9,352 nt of DNA, from the NCBI GenBank assembly GCA_007280315.1, contig QYQC01000139.1:1-9352 (forward strand). The letters are read 5' to 3'. The notes under the pieces were generated by a model that saw only the letters and a list, made by a program, of their open reading frames with translations, was not told where the DNA came from and made no database searches. Both the position numbers and the translations under genes were made by a program. This document shows, piece by piece, positions 1-8,074 of the stretch. This stretch comes from Betaproteobacteria bacterium (lineage in GTDB: Bacteria > Pseudomonadota > Gammaproteobacteria > Burkholderiales > SG8-39). Every line of letters begins with the position of its first letter. Position 1 is the stretch's first letter.

Positions 1-1
1 C

Positions 2-88
2 GCGCTCGCGCGCGCCAACCGCGTTTTCCGCGCGGATGAAAAGCGCATCCGCACAGAAAGCACGGTTATGGATAAAAGCAGGGGGTAG
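2..88 (+). CDS. Possible 3' end of an upstream gene (partial, unidentified)
   Basis: The window seems to open inside a coding region read in frame 2. It runs 28 codons to a TAG at 86-88 and ends in the residues ESTVMDKSRG. Twenty of the 28 third codon positions are G or C, including ten of the first eleven, which matches the coding style of the operon downstream. The competing frame 3 is also open, to a TAA at 138-140, but its third positions are poorer in GC, so frame 2 is preferred. The fragment is too short to assign to a family. It could be the last part of an upstream operon member such as a binding protein, but nothing in the residues shows that. It is also possible that the stretch is not coding. 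Confidence 0.3.
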   Translation, partial: ALARANRVFRADEKRIRTESTVMDKSRG

Positions 89-148
89 TTTGGGGTGGCT
101 TTTCTACAAAATCGCAGCTTTGCAAAATAGGCATCGATAAGGACGGCG
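89..148 (+). other. Short leader upstream of the ABC/CoA operon
   Basis: This 60-base gap is AT-richer than its surroundings and separates the probable upstream stop from the LivG-like start. It holds the Shine-Dalgarno sequence of the first operon gene. No convincing sigma-70 promoter was found: the best -10-like hexamer, CAAAAT at 123-128, lacks a good -35 partner. No stem-loop followed by a T run was found either. Transcription may therefore enter from upstream, or a non-consensus promoter may lie here. Confidence 0.4.
139..143 (+). promoter_or_regulatory. Ribosome binding site of the LivG-like gene
   Basis: AAGGA lies five bases before the ATG at 149. It is the best Shine-Dalgarno match near the start of the operon and supports that start. 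Confidence 0.6.
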
Positions 149-906
149 ATGACCTTCGCGCTTGAAACCCGTGATCTCGGAATTCGCTTCGGCGGCCACG
201 TCGCGGTAAATGCGGTGTCCTGCGGTTTTGCGCCCGGTACTCTGACGGCTATCGTCGGGCCAAACGGTGCGGGCAAGACGACTTACTTCAATCTCATCTC
301 GGGCCAGCTGAAGGCGAGCACCGGGCGGGTATTCCTGCACGGCGAAGACCTCAGCGGCTACTCGGCGCCGCGGCGCAGCCGGCGCGGCATCGGCCGCGCA
401 TTCCAGCTGACCAACCTGTTTCCGAATTTGAGCGTGCTGGAAAACATCCGGCTTGCAGTGCAATCGCGCGCCGGACTGGGGCTCAACCTGTGGAGCGTCT
501 GGAGCAGCCATCGCGAACTGATCGGCCACGCCGAGGAAGTGCTGGAAACGGTCGCGCTGGCGGCGAAACGCGACGTCGCGGCGAGCGCGCTCCCGCATGG
601 CGACCAGCGCAAGCTCGAAGTCGGCATCCTGATGGCGCTCGAACCCGACGTGTTCATGTTCGATGAGCCGACAGCAGGCATGAGCGTGGACGAGGTGCCG
701 GTGATCCTCGATCTGATCCGCGCGCTCAAGGCGCGGCGCGACAAGACCATCCTGCTGGTCGAGCACAAGATGGACGTGGTACGCGAGCTGTCGGATCGCA
801 TCATCGTCTTGCACAACGGCGCGCTGGTGGCCGACGGCGAGCCGGCCGCAGTGATTGCTTCGCCCATTGTGCAGGAGGCATATCTGGGTGTCGAGGCGTC
901 AAATCA

Positions 907-910
<4 letters not shown>
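149..910 (+). CDS. livG: Branched-chain-type ABC transporter ATP-binding protein, LivG-like
   Basis: This 253-residue protein is one of the two cytoplasmic ATPases of a HAAT-family importer and powers uptake through the two permeases encoded downstream. The motifs appear in order: Walker A GPNGAGKTT at residues 37-45, Q-loop Gln86 in AFQLTNLF, a variant signature LPHGDQ at 148-153, Walker B with D172-E173 in FDEPTAGM, and the switch His206 in VEHKMD. The HG-x-Q-x-x-LE form of the signature and the TAGM ending are familiar from the LivG/UrtD branch, so the protein is probably active. Length is normal for LivG. The ATG start is supported by AAGGA five bases upstream. The gene ends in an ATGA overlap with the LivF-like gene. 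The transported compound cannot be told from the ATPase; the CoA genes downstream suggest a carboxylic acid rather than an amino acid. Confidence 0.93.
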
Positions 911-1642
<732 letters not shown>

Positions 1643-1644
<2 letters not shown>

Positions 1645-1647
1645 AGG
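1643..1647 (+). promoter_or_regulatory. Ribosome binding site that sets the LivH-like start
   Basis: GAAGG overlaps the LivF-like stop codon and lies seven bases before the ATG at 1655. It favours that ATG over the in-frame TTG at 1628, which lies within the LivF-like coding sequence and would add nine residues. Confidence 0.55.
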
Positions 1648-1654
1648 CGCGGCG

Positions 1655-2677
1655 ATGAATTCCGCCACTGCCGGCTCGCCGGTCATGGATGCGCTGCCGT
1701 CGGTAAATGCCGACCGGCTGCCATTGTTGCTGGTGCCGGTACTGGCGCTGGTCGCGCTGCCGCTGATGGGCTCGCTTTCGACCTGGGTCACACTCACCGT
1801 CGCCGGCCTCGCGATGGGCATGATCATCTTCATCATCGCCTCGGGCCTGACGCTGGTGTTCGGTTTGATGGACGTGCTCAACTTCGGCCACGGCGTATTC
1901 ATTGCGCTAGGCGCGTATCTGGCGATGTCGGTGCTCGGCACCATGACCGGCTGGACCGCGAGCGAGCATCTGCTGCTCAACCTGCTGGCGGCGCTGCCCG
2001 CGATGCTGGTGGCAATGATCGTGGCTGGCGGCGTGGGCTTGGCCTTCGAGCGCGTAATCATCCGCCCGGTCTACGGCCAGCACCTGAAACAAATCATGAT
2101 CACCATGGGCGGGATGATCGTCGGCGAGGAGCTGATCAAGGTCATCTGGGGTGCGCAGACCATCCCGCTGCCGCTGCCCGCCGCGTTTCGCGGCGCGTTG
2201 CTGCTGGGAGATGCGGCGGTGGAAAAATACCGTCTGATCGCAGTGGTCATCGGACTGGCCGTGTTTGCGGCGATGTTCTGGGTGTTGAGCCGCACCAAGG
2301 TCGGGCTGCTGATCCGCGCCGGCGTGCAGGACCGCGAAATGGTGGAGAGCCTCGGTTACCGCATTCGCAGGCTGTTCGTCGGCGTTTTCGTCGCCGGTTC
2401 AGCGCTGGCGGGCCTGGGTGGGGTCATGTGGGGTCTGTACCAGCAGAACCTGACGCCGCAGATGGGCTCCCAGGTCAATGTGCTCATATTCATTGTCATC
2501 ATCATCGGCGGCCTGGGGTCGGTCGGTGGCTGCTTCATCGGCGCGTTGCTGGTGGGATTGCTCGCCAACTACACCGGCTTTCTCGTCCCCAAGGTGGCGC
2601 TGTTCTCCAATATCCTGCTGATGGTGATCGTCCTGTTATGGCGGCCGCAGGGGATCTATCCGGTGGCGAAGCGATAA
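1655..2677 (+). CDS. livH: Branched-chain-type ABC transporter permease, LivH-like
   Basis: This 340-residue inner-membrane protein is one of the two channel-forming subunits of the importer. Hydrophobic segments cover roughly residues 22-38, 43-68, 78-95, 106-130, 146-166, 192-212, 240-260, 275-310 and 313-330. The stretch LTLVFGLMDVLNFGHG at 65-80 is the LivH hallmark, matching the usual G-x-x-x-x-x-NF-x-HG pattern. The charged loop at 213-240 (RTKVGLLIRAGVQDREMVES and on) is the EAA-like region that contacts the ATPases. The C-terminal GGLGSVGG and WRPQGIYP motifs are also typical. The ATG at 1655 was chosen over an upstream in-frame TTG because GAAGG lies seven bases before it and the gap to the previous stop is only ten bases. 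The stop overlaps the next start as TAATG. Confidence 0.92.
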   Translation: MNSATAGSPVMDALPSVNADRLPLLLVPVLALVALPLMGSLSTWVTLTVAGLAMGMIIFIIASGLTLVFGLMDVLNFGHGVFIALGAYLAMSVLGTMTGWTASEHLLLNLLAALPAMLVAMIVAGGVGLAFERVIIRPVYGQHLKQIMITMGGMIVGEELIKVIWGAQTIPLPLPAAFRGALLLGDAAVEKYRLIAVVIGLAVFAAMFWVLSRTKVGLLIRAGVQDREMVESLGYRIRRLFVGVFVAGSALAGLGGVMWGLYQQNLTPQMGSQVNVLIFIVIIIGGLGSVGGCFIGALLVGLLANYTGFLVPKVALFSNILLMVIVLLWRPQGIYPVAKR

Positions 2678-3747
2678 TGCTGAATCGTCTGTTTTCCGGC
2701 GATCTTCCGCGCAGCCGCATGCTGACGCTGCTGCTGATCGCGATTGTCGCGGGCCTCGCGCTGGTGCCATTCATCTTTCCGGGCGCCAAGGCGATCAACG
2801 TCGCCGCCAAGATCTGCGTTTTCATCGTGCTGGTGGCGAGCTTCGACCTGTTGCTCGGCTATACCGGCATCGTATCCTTTGCGCACACCATGTTTTTCGG
2901 CATCGGCGCCTACGGCGTCTCTATCGCGTTGACGCGTATGGGGCCGACCTGGGCCGCGGTGGCAGCGGGCATCGCGGCGGCGCTGGCGATGTCCCTGGTG
3001 CTGTCACTGCTGATCGGCCTGTTCAGCCTGCGGGTGAAGGCAATCTTTTACGCCATGATCACGCTGGCTGTCGCCTCGGCGTTCCAGACCTTCGCTTCGC
3101 AGATGTCGGAAATCACCGGTGGTGAGGACGGACTCAGTTTCAAGGTTCCGGAACTGCTCAGACACGGCTTCGCGCTGTCGGATCAGCCGTTTCTGGGCGT
3201 TTCCCTGGACGGAAAGCTTATTTCCTACTATCTGCTGTTCGCCGTCAGCGTAGTTTTGTTCCTGCTCATGCTGCGCATCGTCAACTCGCCCTTCGGCCGC
3301 GTCCTGCAGGCGATCCGCGAGAACGATTTTCGCGCCGAGGCGCTGGGCTATCGCACGGTCGTGTATCGCACGCTGTCCAATGTGCTTTCGGCCGGGTTTG
3401 CAACGCTCGCGGGCGTCCTGCTTGCGCTGTGGCTGCGCTACAACGGTCCGGACACCTCGCTCTCCTTCGAAATCATGATCGACATCCTGTTGATGGTAGT
3501 CATCGGCGGCATGGGGACCATGTACGGCGCCGTGGTGGGCGCGACGCTGTTCGTGATCGCGCAGAACTATCTGCAGGATCTGATGAAGCTGGCGAGTGAC
3601 GCCGCTAACGGCATTCCGCTACTGTCCAACCTGGTGCATCCGGATCGCTGGCTGCTATGGCTGGGAATACTTTTCGTCGTCAGCGTGTACCGCTTCCCCA
3701 CCGGCATCGTAGGCAAGCTGCGCGCCAAGGTTCTCGGCAAGCCATGA
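2677..3747 (+). CDS. livM: Branched-chain-type ABC transporter permease, LivM-like
   Basis: This 356-residue inner-membrane protein is the second channel subunit and partners the LivH-like permease. LivM hallmarks are GYTGIVSFAHTMFFGIGAY at residues 61-79, GGEDGL at 148-153 in the periplasmic-facing insert, the cytoplasmic coupling loop NSPFGRVLQAIRENDFRAEA at 203-222, and GGMGTMYG at 277-284. Hydrophobic segments lie near 15-34, 44-60, 66-85, 92-116, 120-140, 182-200, 232-253, 264-298 and 325-339. The reading frame stays open far upstream inside the LivH-like gene, but the ATG at 2677 shares its A with the preceding TAA (TAATG) and gives the usual family length, so it is the likely start. 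No strong Shine-Dalgarno precedes it, which fits termination-reinitiation coupling. The stop overlaps the next start as ATGA. Confidence 0.92.
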   Translation: MLNRLFSGDLPRSRMLTLLLIAIVAGLALVPFIFPGAKAINVAAKICVFIVLVASFDLLLGYTGIVSFAHTMFFGIGAYGVSIALTRMGPTWAAVAAGIAAALAMSLVLSLLIGLFSLRVKAIFYAMITLAVASAFQTFASQMSEITGGEDGLSFKVPELLRHGFALSDQPFLGVSLDGKLISYYLLFAVSVVLFLLMLRIVNSPFGRVLQAIRENDFRAEALGYRTVVYRTLSNVLSAGFATLAGVLLALWLRYNGPDTSLSFEIMIDILLMVVIGGMGTMYGAVVGATLFVIAQNYLQDLMKLASDAANGIPLLSNLVHPDRWLLWLGILFVVSVYRFPTGIVGKLRAKVLGKP

Positions 3748-4541
3748 ACCTGGTGCGAGTGGAGCGCGCAGACGGCGTGGCCCGCGTCATTTTGTGCCGC
3801 GCGGGAATGCACAACGCGCTGGTGCCCGAACTGTTGGATGACCTGCTCGCAGAATTGGCGCAGCTGCACGGCGACGCCGCGTGCCGCGCCGTGCTGCTGG
3901 CAGCCGATGGGCCGGCTTTTTCCATCGGCGGCGACATGCGCCGTTTCCAGCGCGAACGCCGCGACCTGCAGGGGTATTCCGCCGGCCTGGTCGGCCGCCT
4001 GAATCAGGCAATCCTCGCATTGATCGATCTGCCGCAACCGGTGGTTGCCGCCGTGCACGGTGTTGTCACCGGCGGTTCCATCGGACTGGTGCTGGCGGCT
4101 GATCTCGTCTACCTGGCGCCGCAGGTGGTTTTCAAAGCGCATTACGCGACCGCTGGTTTCAGTCCGGACGGCGGCTGGACGGCGCTCGTCGGACGCGTCG
4201 CAGGCATTCATCGTGCGGCGGCGGCGCTGCTGCTGAATCGCAGCGTCCGCGCCGAGGAAGCCGTGGCCTGGGGCCTCGCCAACGAGGTGGTGGCGGCTGA
4301 CCGGCTGCAGCCGACGGCTGACGCCGCAGCAAGGCGCATGGCCGATTATCCGGCAGCCACCATGCGCGCCGCAAAACGGTTGCTATGGGGCGGGCGGGCG
4401 CAACTTGCCGCCGACCTCGAGTCGGAGCGCTTACATTTCCTTGAATTGATTGCGCAGCCGGCGGCGATGGAAGGCGTCGACGCCTTCCTGTGCGATTTTC
4501 GCGATTATCCCGACGATCGACAAGCGGATTCGAATCATTAG
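3744..4541 (+). CDS. Enoyl-CoA hydratase/isomerase (crotonase) family protein, probably isomerase-type
   Basis: This 265-residue crotonase-fold protein is expected to act on an acyl-CoA in the cytoplasm. Oxyanion-hole segments are FSIGGDM at residues 59-65 and VVTGGSIGL at 107-115. Aligned by eye with rat enoyl-CoA hydratase, both catalytic glutamates are gone: Gly114 replaces Glu144 and Tyr134 replaces Glu164. Asp142, in FSPDGGWT, falls where PaaG isomerase has Asp136 and 4-chlorobenzoyl-CoA dehalogenase has its nucleophilic Asp145. A double-bond isomerase or related reaction is therefore more likely than simple hydration. The length is normal for a single-domain crotonase. The ATG overlaps the LivM-like stop as ATGA and has only a weak AAGG 14 bases upstream, so it is probably coupled. 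Next to the CoA ligase and MaoC genes, it is probably part of remodelling an imported acid. The true substrate is unknown. Confidence 0.88.
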   Translation: MNLVRVERADGVARVILCRAGMHNALVPELLDDLLAELAQLHGDAACRAVLLAADGPAFSIGGDMRRFQRERRDLQGYSAGLVGRLNQAILALIDLPQPVVAAVHGVVTGGSIGLVLAADLVYLAPQVVFKAHYATAGFSPDGGWTALVGRVAGIHRAAAALLLNRSVRAEEAVAWGLANEVVAADRLQPTADAAARRMADYPAATMRAAKRLLWGGRAQLAADLESERLHFLELIAQPAAMEGVDAFLCDFRDYPDDRQADSNH

Positions 4542-4544
4542 GAG
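4540..4544 (+). promoter_or_regulatory. Ribosome binding site of the acyl-CoA synthetase gene
   Basis: AGGAG overlaps the stop codon of the crotonase gene and lies six bases before the ATG at 4551. It is the strongest Shine-Dalgarno in the operon. Confidence 0.65.
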
Positions 4545-4550
4545 CAGAAA

Positions 4551-6077
4551 ATGCTGATCCCGGACTGGCTGGCAAAGCAGGCGCAACAATTTCCGGACAA
4601 GAGGGCGCTGGTGGATTCGTTTTCCGCTCGCATCCTCAGTTATGCCGAGCTCGACGAACGCGCCAGCCGCTGCGCCGAATTCCTGCGCGACGGCTGGGGC
4701 ATAAAGCCGGGCGAGCGCATCGCCGTGCTGGCGCACAATTCGTCCGAATACGTGGAACTGCTCTACGCCTGCGGCAAGATCGGCGCACTGATGGTGTGCC
4801 TGAACTGGCGCCTTTCGGTCGACGAACTGCGCGGCATCGTCGCAGACGCGCAACCTTGCGCGATCATATTTGGTGGTGAGTTCGAGCAGACGGGCATGAC
4901 GCTGGCGAGCGGGTTCGATATGAAGCGGCGCATGGTACTCGGCGCGGCGCGCGACGCCGTGGCGGGCTACGAGGCGAGCCTTGCCGCGTCCTCAGGTGCC
5001 GGCGTGGTCATGCCCTGGCGCGGCCACGACGAGACCTGGTACCTGCTCTACACCTCGGGCACAACCGGCAAACCCAAGGGCGTGATTCAGACCTTCGGCA
5101 TGGCCTTCACCAACGCCGTCAACGGCATGCTTGCCGCGGGACTGCGGCGCGAGGATACGCTGCTCTCGGTGCTGCCCTATTTTCATACCGGCGGTCTCAA
5201 CCTCTATCTGAACCCGATGCTGATGTGCGCCGGCACCACTGTCATCATGCGCCAGTTCGACGTGGACAAAACCATGGAACTGCTGCAAGGCGGCGTTACG
5301 GTGATGTTCGGCGTGCCGGCGATCTATCTGTTCCTGTCGCAGCACCCGGGTTTCGACGCGGCTGATTTTTCCAGGGTGCGCAGCTGGGCCTGCGGCGGTG
5401 CCCCTATCCCGAAGAACCTGTTGGAAAAATATCTCGCCAAGAACGTCACCATCTGCTTCGGTTTCGGCATGACCGAAACTGGTCCGACGGTGTTCCTGAC
5501 CGACGAAGCCACCGCGCGCAAGAAACTCGGCACCGTCGGCAAGCCGGTGATGTATGTCGACGCGCGCATAGTAGACAGCCGCACGCGCCAGACGCTGGGC
5601 GCCAACCAGCGCGGCGAACTGATGCTGCGCGGTCCCGGCATTACTCCCGGCTACTGGAATAACGCGGCGGCCACAGCCGCGGCGTTCGAGGACGGCTGGC
5701 TGTGTTCCGGCGACATCGCGTATTGTGACGAGGACGGCGACTACTACATCGTCGATCGGTCCAAGGACATGTACATCTCCGGCGGCGAGAACGTCTATCC
5801 GGCCGAAGTCGAGAACGTGCTGTTCCAGATCGAGGGCGTCGCGGAGGCAGCGGTGATCGGCGTGCCGGATGCCAAATGGGGGGAGGTCGGCAAGGCTATC
5901 ATTGTGTTGAAACCGGGCGCTGCGCAGAGCGCCGAAGGCGTGCTTGCCCAGTGCAAGGCGCGGCTCGCCGGCTTCAAAGTGCCCAGACACGTGGTGTTCC
6001 TGCCGGCGCTGCCGCGCAATGCGGCGGGCAAGGTGGAGAAGCCGCGGCTGCGCAGCCAGTTCGGGGGAATGGCTTGA
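4551..6077 (+). CDS. AMP-forming acyl-CoA synthetase / acid-CoA ligase
   Basis: This 508-residue member of the ANL adenylating family should convert a carboxylic acid, ATP and CoA to acyl-CoA, AMP and pyrophosphate in the cytoplasm. The core motifs are all present: the phosphate loop YTSGTTGKPKG at residues 167-177, the FGMTET motif at 305-310, SGD with Asp388, the hinge region VDRSKDMYISGGENVYP at 401-417 with Arg403, and the adenylation lysine Lys494 in NAAGKVEK. Length is right for a medium-chain or aromatic acid ligase and the protein appears complete. It starts nine bases after the crotonase stop and its own stop overlaps the next start as TTGA. Its position behind a full set of ABC import genes implies that it traps the imported acid as a CoA thioester. 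FadD, 4-coumarate-CoA ligase-like and cyclohexanecarboxylate-CoA ligase-like roles are all possible; the sequence alone does not choose. Confidence 0.93.
   Translation: MLIPDWLAKQAQQFPDKRALVDSFSARILSYAELDERASRCAEFLRDGWGIKPGERIAVLAHNSSEYVELLYACGKIGALMVCLNWRLSVDELRGIVADAQPCAIIFGGEFEQTGMTLASGFDMKRRMVLGAARDAVAGYEASLAASSGAGVVMPWRGHDETWYLLYTSGTTGKPKGVIQTFGMAFTNAVNGMLAAGLRREDTLLSVLPYFHTGGLNLYLNPMLMCAGTTVIMRQFDVDKTMELLQGGVTVMFGVPAIYLFLSQHPGFDAADFSRVRSWACGGAPIPKNLLEKYLAKNVTICFGFGMTETGPTVFLTDEATARKKLGTVGKPVMYVDARIVDSRTRQTLGANQRGELMLRGPGITPGYWNNAAATAAAFEDGWLCSGDIAYCDEDGDYYIVDRSKDMYISGGENVYPAEVENVLFQIEGVAEAAVIGVPDAKWGEVGKAIIVLKPGAAQSAEGVLAQCKARLAGFKVPRHVVFLPALPRNAAGKVEKPRLRSQFGGMA
6063..6068 (+). promoter_or_regulatory. 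Shine-Dalgarno-like sequence supporting a TTG start
   Basis: GGGGGA lies five bases before the TTG at 6074. No in-frame ATG lies near this point: the ATGs at 6078 and 6084 are in another frame and run straight into a stop. This site is the main support for the TTG start; a GTG at 6086 is the alternative. Confidence 0.4.
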
Positions 6078-6970
6078 ATGCCGATGTGACCCCGGGTAGC
6101 AAGGCTGAATACCGGCGCGTGTTGCTGCAGGCGGATTTCGATCGCTTCGCCAGGCTTACCGGCGATGACAATCCGCTTCATTGCAATCAGGCGTTCGCCG
6201 CGAAAAGCCATTTCGGCGCTACAGTCGCACACGGCATGCTGCTCTACAGCTGCATCTGCAGGGCTTTCGAGGGTTTGATCCCGGGGCAGGGTGTGGTGCA
6301 ACTCGAGCAGAGCCTGATGTTTCCGAACCCGACCTTCGCCAACGAGCCGATTAGCGTATACCTGACCGTGACGGACGAATCCGGCGGCGCGCTCGAAATC
6401 GCCACCGATGTGTCCAAGCCCGGCGCCGACGGGGGAGCGATCGTTTGTGCCACGGGACGGGCGCGCGTCGTGGCCGCGGGCGCGCCGCCGCAGCCGATGG
6501 GTGTGGTCGCGTCCCACGACCGTTCCGGCGTCAGTCCCGGCGATGCAGCGCTCTACGGCTTGCGCGCCGGAATGCGCGCAAGCAGTGAACGCGCGTTTTC
6601 CTCATCGGACATAGACGAATACCGCGATCTGATCGGCGATCGAAATCCGCTGTTTTACGACGATGCGGTGGCGCGCGCGGGCGGCTTCAAAGGCCGCATC
6701 GTGCCGTGGCCGCTGCTCGCCGGGATGTTTTCAGACCTGCTCGGCACGCGTCTGCCGGGGCGCGGCACCGGCTGGATGAAGCAGACGCTGCGCTATCCTG
6801 CGCCGGCATATCCCGGCGACCGGCTCACGGCGACCGTCGCCATTACGCGCTTGCGCGCGCAGAAGGAGTTGGTCAACCTTTCCACCTGTGTAAGCGCTGC
6901 GGACGGCCGCCTCGTGTGCGACGGCGAGGCCCTGGTGCTGGTGCGCAACCTGGAGAACAAAAACAGATGA
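6074..6970 (+). CDS. Double-hotdog MaoC-like (R)-enoyl-CoA hydratase family protein
   Basis: This 298-residue protein contains two hotdog domains in tandem. Domain 1 (about residues 10-135) has GDDNPLH with Asp31 and His36, the catalytic pair of (R)-specific enoyl-CoA hydratases such as PhaJ, followed by FGATVAHGMLL at 47-57. Domain 2 (about 165-295) has the parallel GDRNPLF motif at 188-194, with Asp189 kept but Phe194 in place of the catalytic His, and VPWPLL where VHGML is expected. It also keeps LPGRGT and PGDRLTA, which clearly mark the fold. The likely arrangement is one active and one structural or substrate-binding half, as in eukaryotic-type hydratase 2 proteins. No in-frame ATG is available: the TTG at 6074 overlaps the ligase stop (TTGA) and has GGGGGA upstream. 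A GTG at 6086 would shorten the protein by four residues. It probably hydrates a 2-enoyl-CoA made by the neighbouring enzymes, though a non-hydratase MaoC function cannot be excluded. Confidence 0.85.
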   Translation: MNADVTPGSKAEYRRVLLQADFDRFARLTGDDNPLHCNQAFAAKSHFGATVAHGMLLYSCICRAFEGLIPGQGVVQLEQSLMFPNPTFANEPISVYLTVTDESGGALEIATDVSKPGADGGAIVCATGRARVVAAGAPPQPMGVVASHDRSGVSPGDAALYGLRAGMRASSERAFSSSDIDEYRDLIGDRNPLFYDDAVARAGGFKGRIVPWPLLAGMFSDLLGTRLPGRGTGWMKQTLRYPAPAYPGDRLTATVAITRLRAQKELVNLSTCVSAADGRLVCDGEALVLVRNLENKNR

Positions 6971-8043
6971 GCGAAGCCCAGAAGGCCGGCGCGCATGCGA
7001 ACAGCGTCGGCATCCTCGGCTACGGCCTCTATCTTCCGCAGCACTATATGAGCGCCGCCGACATCGCTGCTGCGACCGGAGGGCACTGGAACGAGGCCGC
7101 AGTGCGCGACAAACTAGGCATCCTGCGCAAGACCGTACCCGGGCCGGGCGACGGCACGCAGGCGATGGGTGCGCGTGCGGCGCAGGACGCGATTACCCGC
7201 AGCGGCATCGATCCGCTGGAGATCGATCTGGTGCTGTGCGTGGGCGAGGAGTGGAAAGAGTACCCGCTGACGACTTCGGCCACCTATATCCAGGCACAGA
7301 TCGGCGCGCACCGCGCCTGGGGAATAGACATCCAGCAGCGCTGCAACACCACGGTCGCCGCGATCAAGATCGCAAAGGACATGATGCTCTCCGATCCGGA
7401 CATCGCCACCACGCTGATCGTGGGCGGTTACCGCAACGGCGAACTGATCGACTACACCGACCCCGACGTTTCCTTCATGTACGACCTGGCAACCGGCGCG
7501 GGCGCGCTTCTGCTGCGCCGCGGACTCGGCCGCAACCTGGTGCTGGGCTCGCACATCATTACCGACGGATCGTTCGCGCGCGACACCGGCATGTACTACG
7601 GTGGCACCGAGCACCCGATCGAAGCGCTGCCGGAGGCGGAACTGTCGCAGCTGCGCGCGCGCGGAAACCGCAGCCTGCGCGTATTCGACGCCGAGCACAT
7701 GAAGACCGGGCTCAATCAAGTTTCGCTGCGCAACTGGCTCGAGTGCATCGACAAGGCGCTGGCGAAGAGCGGTGCGACGCGCGCCGATATCGGCTACCTC
7801 AACGTGCTGCACTTCAAGCGCTCGATGCACGCCGACATGCTCGAAACCCTGGGGCTGGCGCAGGAACAAACAGTCTATCTGGAGAACTACGGCCACCTGG
7901 GCCAGGTCGATTTCATGATCTCCCTGCACGAAGGCCTGCAGCAGGGCAGGTTGAAGGACGGCGACCTCATGGTGGCGATCGCCGCCGGCATCGGCTACGT
8001 ATGGGGCGCGGTGGCGATCCGCTGGGGCAGTTCGAACCGCTGA
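6967..8043 (+). CDS. FabH/HMG-CoA-synthase-like thiolase-fold enzyme (3-oxoacyl-ACP synthase III family)
   Basis: This 358-residue protein belongs to the decarboxylating/Claisen branch of the thiolase fold. The probable nucleophile is Cys126 in IDIQQRCNTTVAAI, at the place of FabH Cys112. His282 in LNVLHFKRSM fits the FabH His244 position. His310 in ENYGHLGQVDF stands where FabH has Asn274. The C-terminus GIGYVWGAVAIRW at 341-353 matches the usual G-x-G-x-x-WG ending. Glu95 in VGEEWKEYP aligns by eye with the catalytic Glu of HMG-CoA synthase, a residue FabH lacks. The enzyme may therefore join, or cleave in reverse, acyl-CoA units rather than start fatty-acid synthesis. The ATG overlaps the MaoC stop as ATGA, with GGAG at 6952-6955. 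It is the last gene of the operon in the window, 31 bases from a convergent protease gene. Family assignment is firm; the reaction is inferred. Confidence 0.87.
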   Translation: MSEAQKAGAHANSVGILGYGLYLPQHYMSAADIAAATGGHWNEAAVRDKLGILRKTVPGPGDGTQAMGARAAQDAITRSGIDPLEIDLVLCVGEEWKEYPLTTSATYIQAQIGAHRAWGIDIQQRCNTTVAAIKIAKDMMLSDPDIATTLIVGGYRNGELIDYTDPDVSFMYDLATGAGALLLRRGLGRNLVLGSHIITDGSFARDTGMYYGGTEHPIEALPEAELSQLRARGNRSLRVFDAEHMKTGLNQVSLRNWLECIDKALAKSGATRADIGYLNVLHFKRSMHADMLETLGLAQEQTVYLENYGHLGQVDFMISLHEGLQQGRLKDGDLMVAIAAGIGYVWGAVAIRWGSSNR

Positions 8044-8074
8044 TCCAAGTCCGGTCGGCTTGCGCCCTTCACGA
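8044..8074. other. Convergent intergenic gap without a visible terminator
   Basis: Thirty-one bases separate the stops of the thiolase-fold gene (+) and the protease gene (-). No GC-rich stem followed by a T run was found on either strand, so termination is probably Rho-dependent or read-through into the opposite gene occurs. Confidence 0.5.

Noticed and set aside
100..128. Possible sigma-70 promoter with CAAAAT as the -10 element
   Set aside because: The -10 matches only four of six positions and the -35 region only about three of six, which is too weak to call.
148..160. Degenerate ABC signature (LPHGDQ) in the LivG-like ATPase as a sign of inactivity
   Set aside because: Variant signatures with HG and Q are common in the LivG/UrtD branch, and Walker A, Walker B and the switch His are all intact. 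(The motif is at residues 148-153 of the protein.)
4992..5990. A 332-codon open frame on the minus strand inside the acyl-CoA synthetase gene
   Set aside because: It is antisense to a gene with every ANL motif intact, and its product shows no recognisable motif, only a His/Arg/Ala-rich composition.
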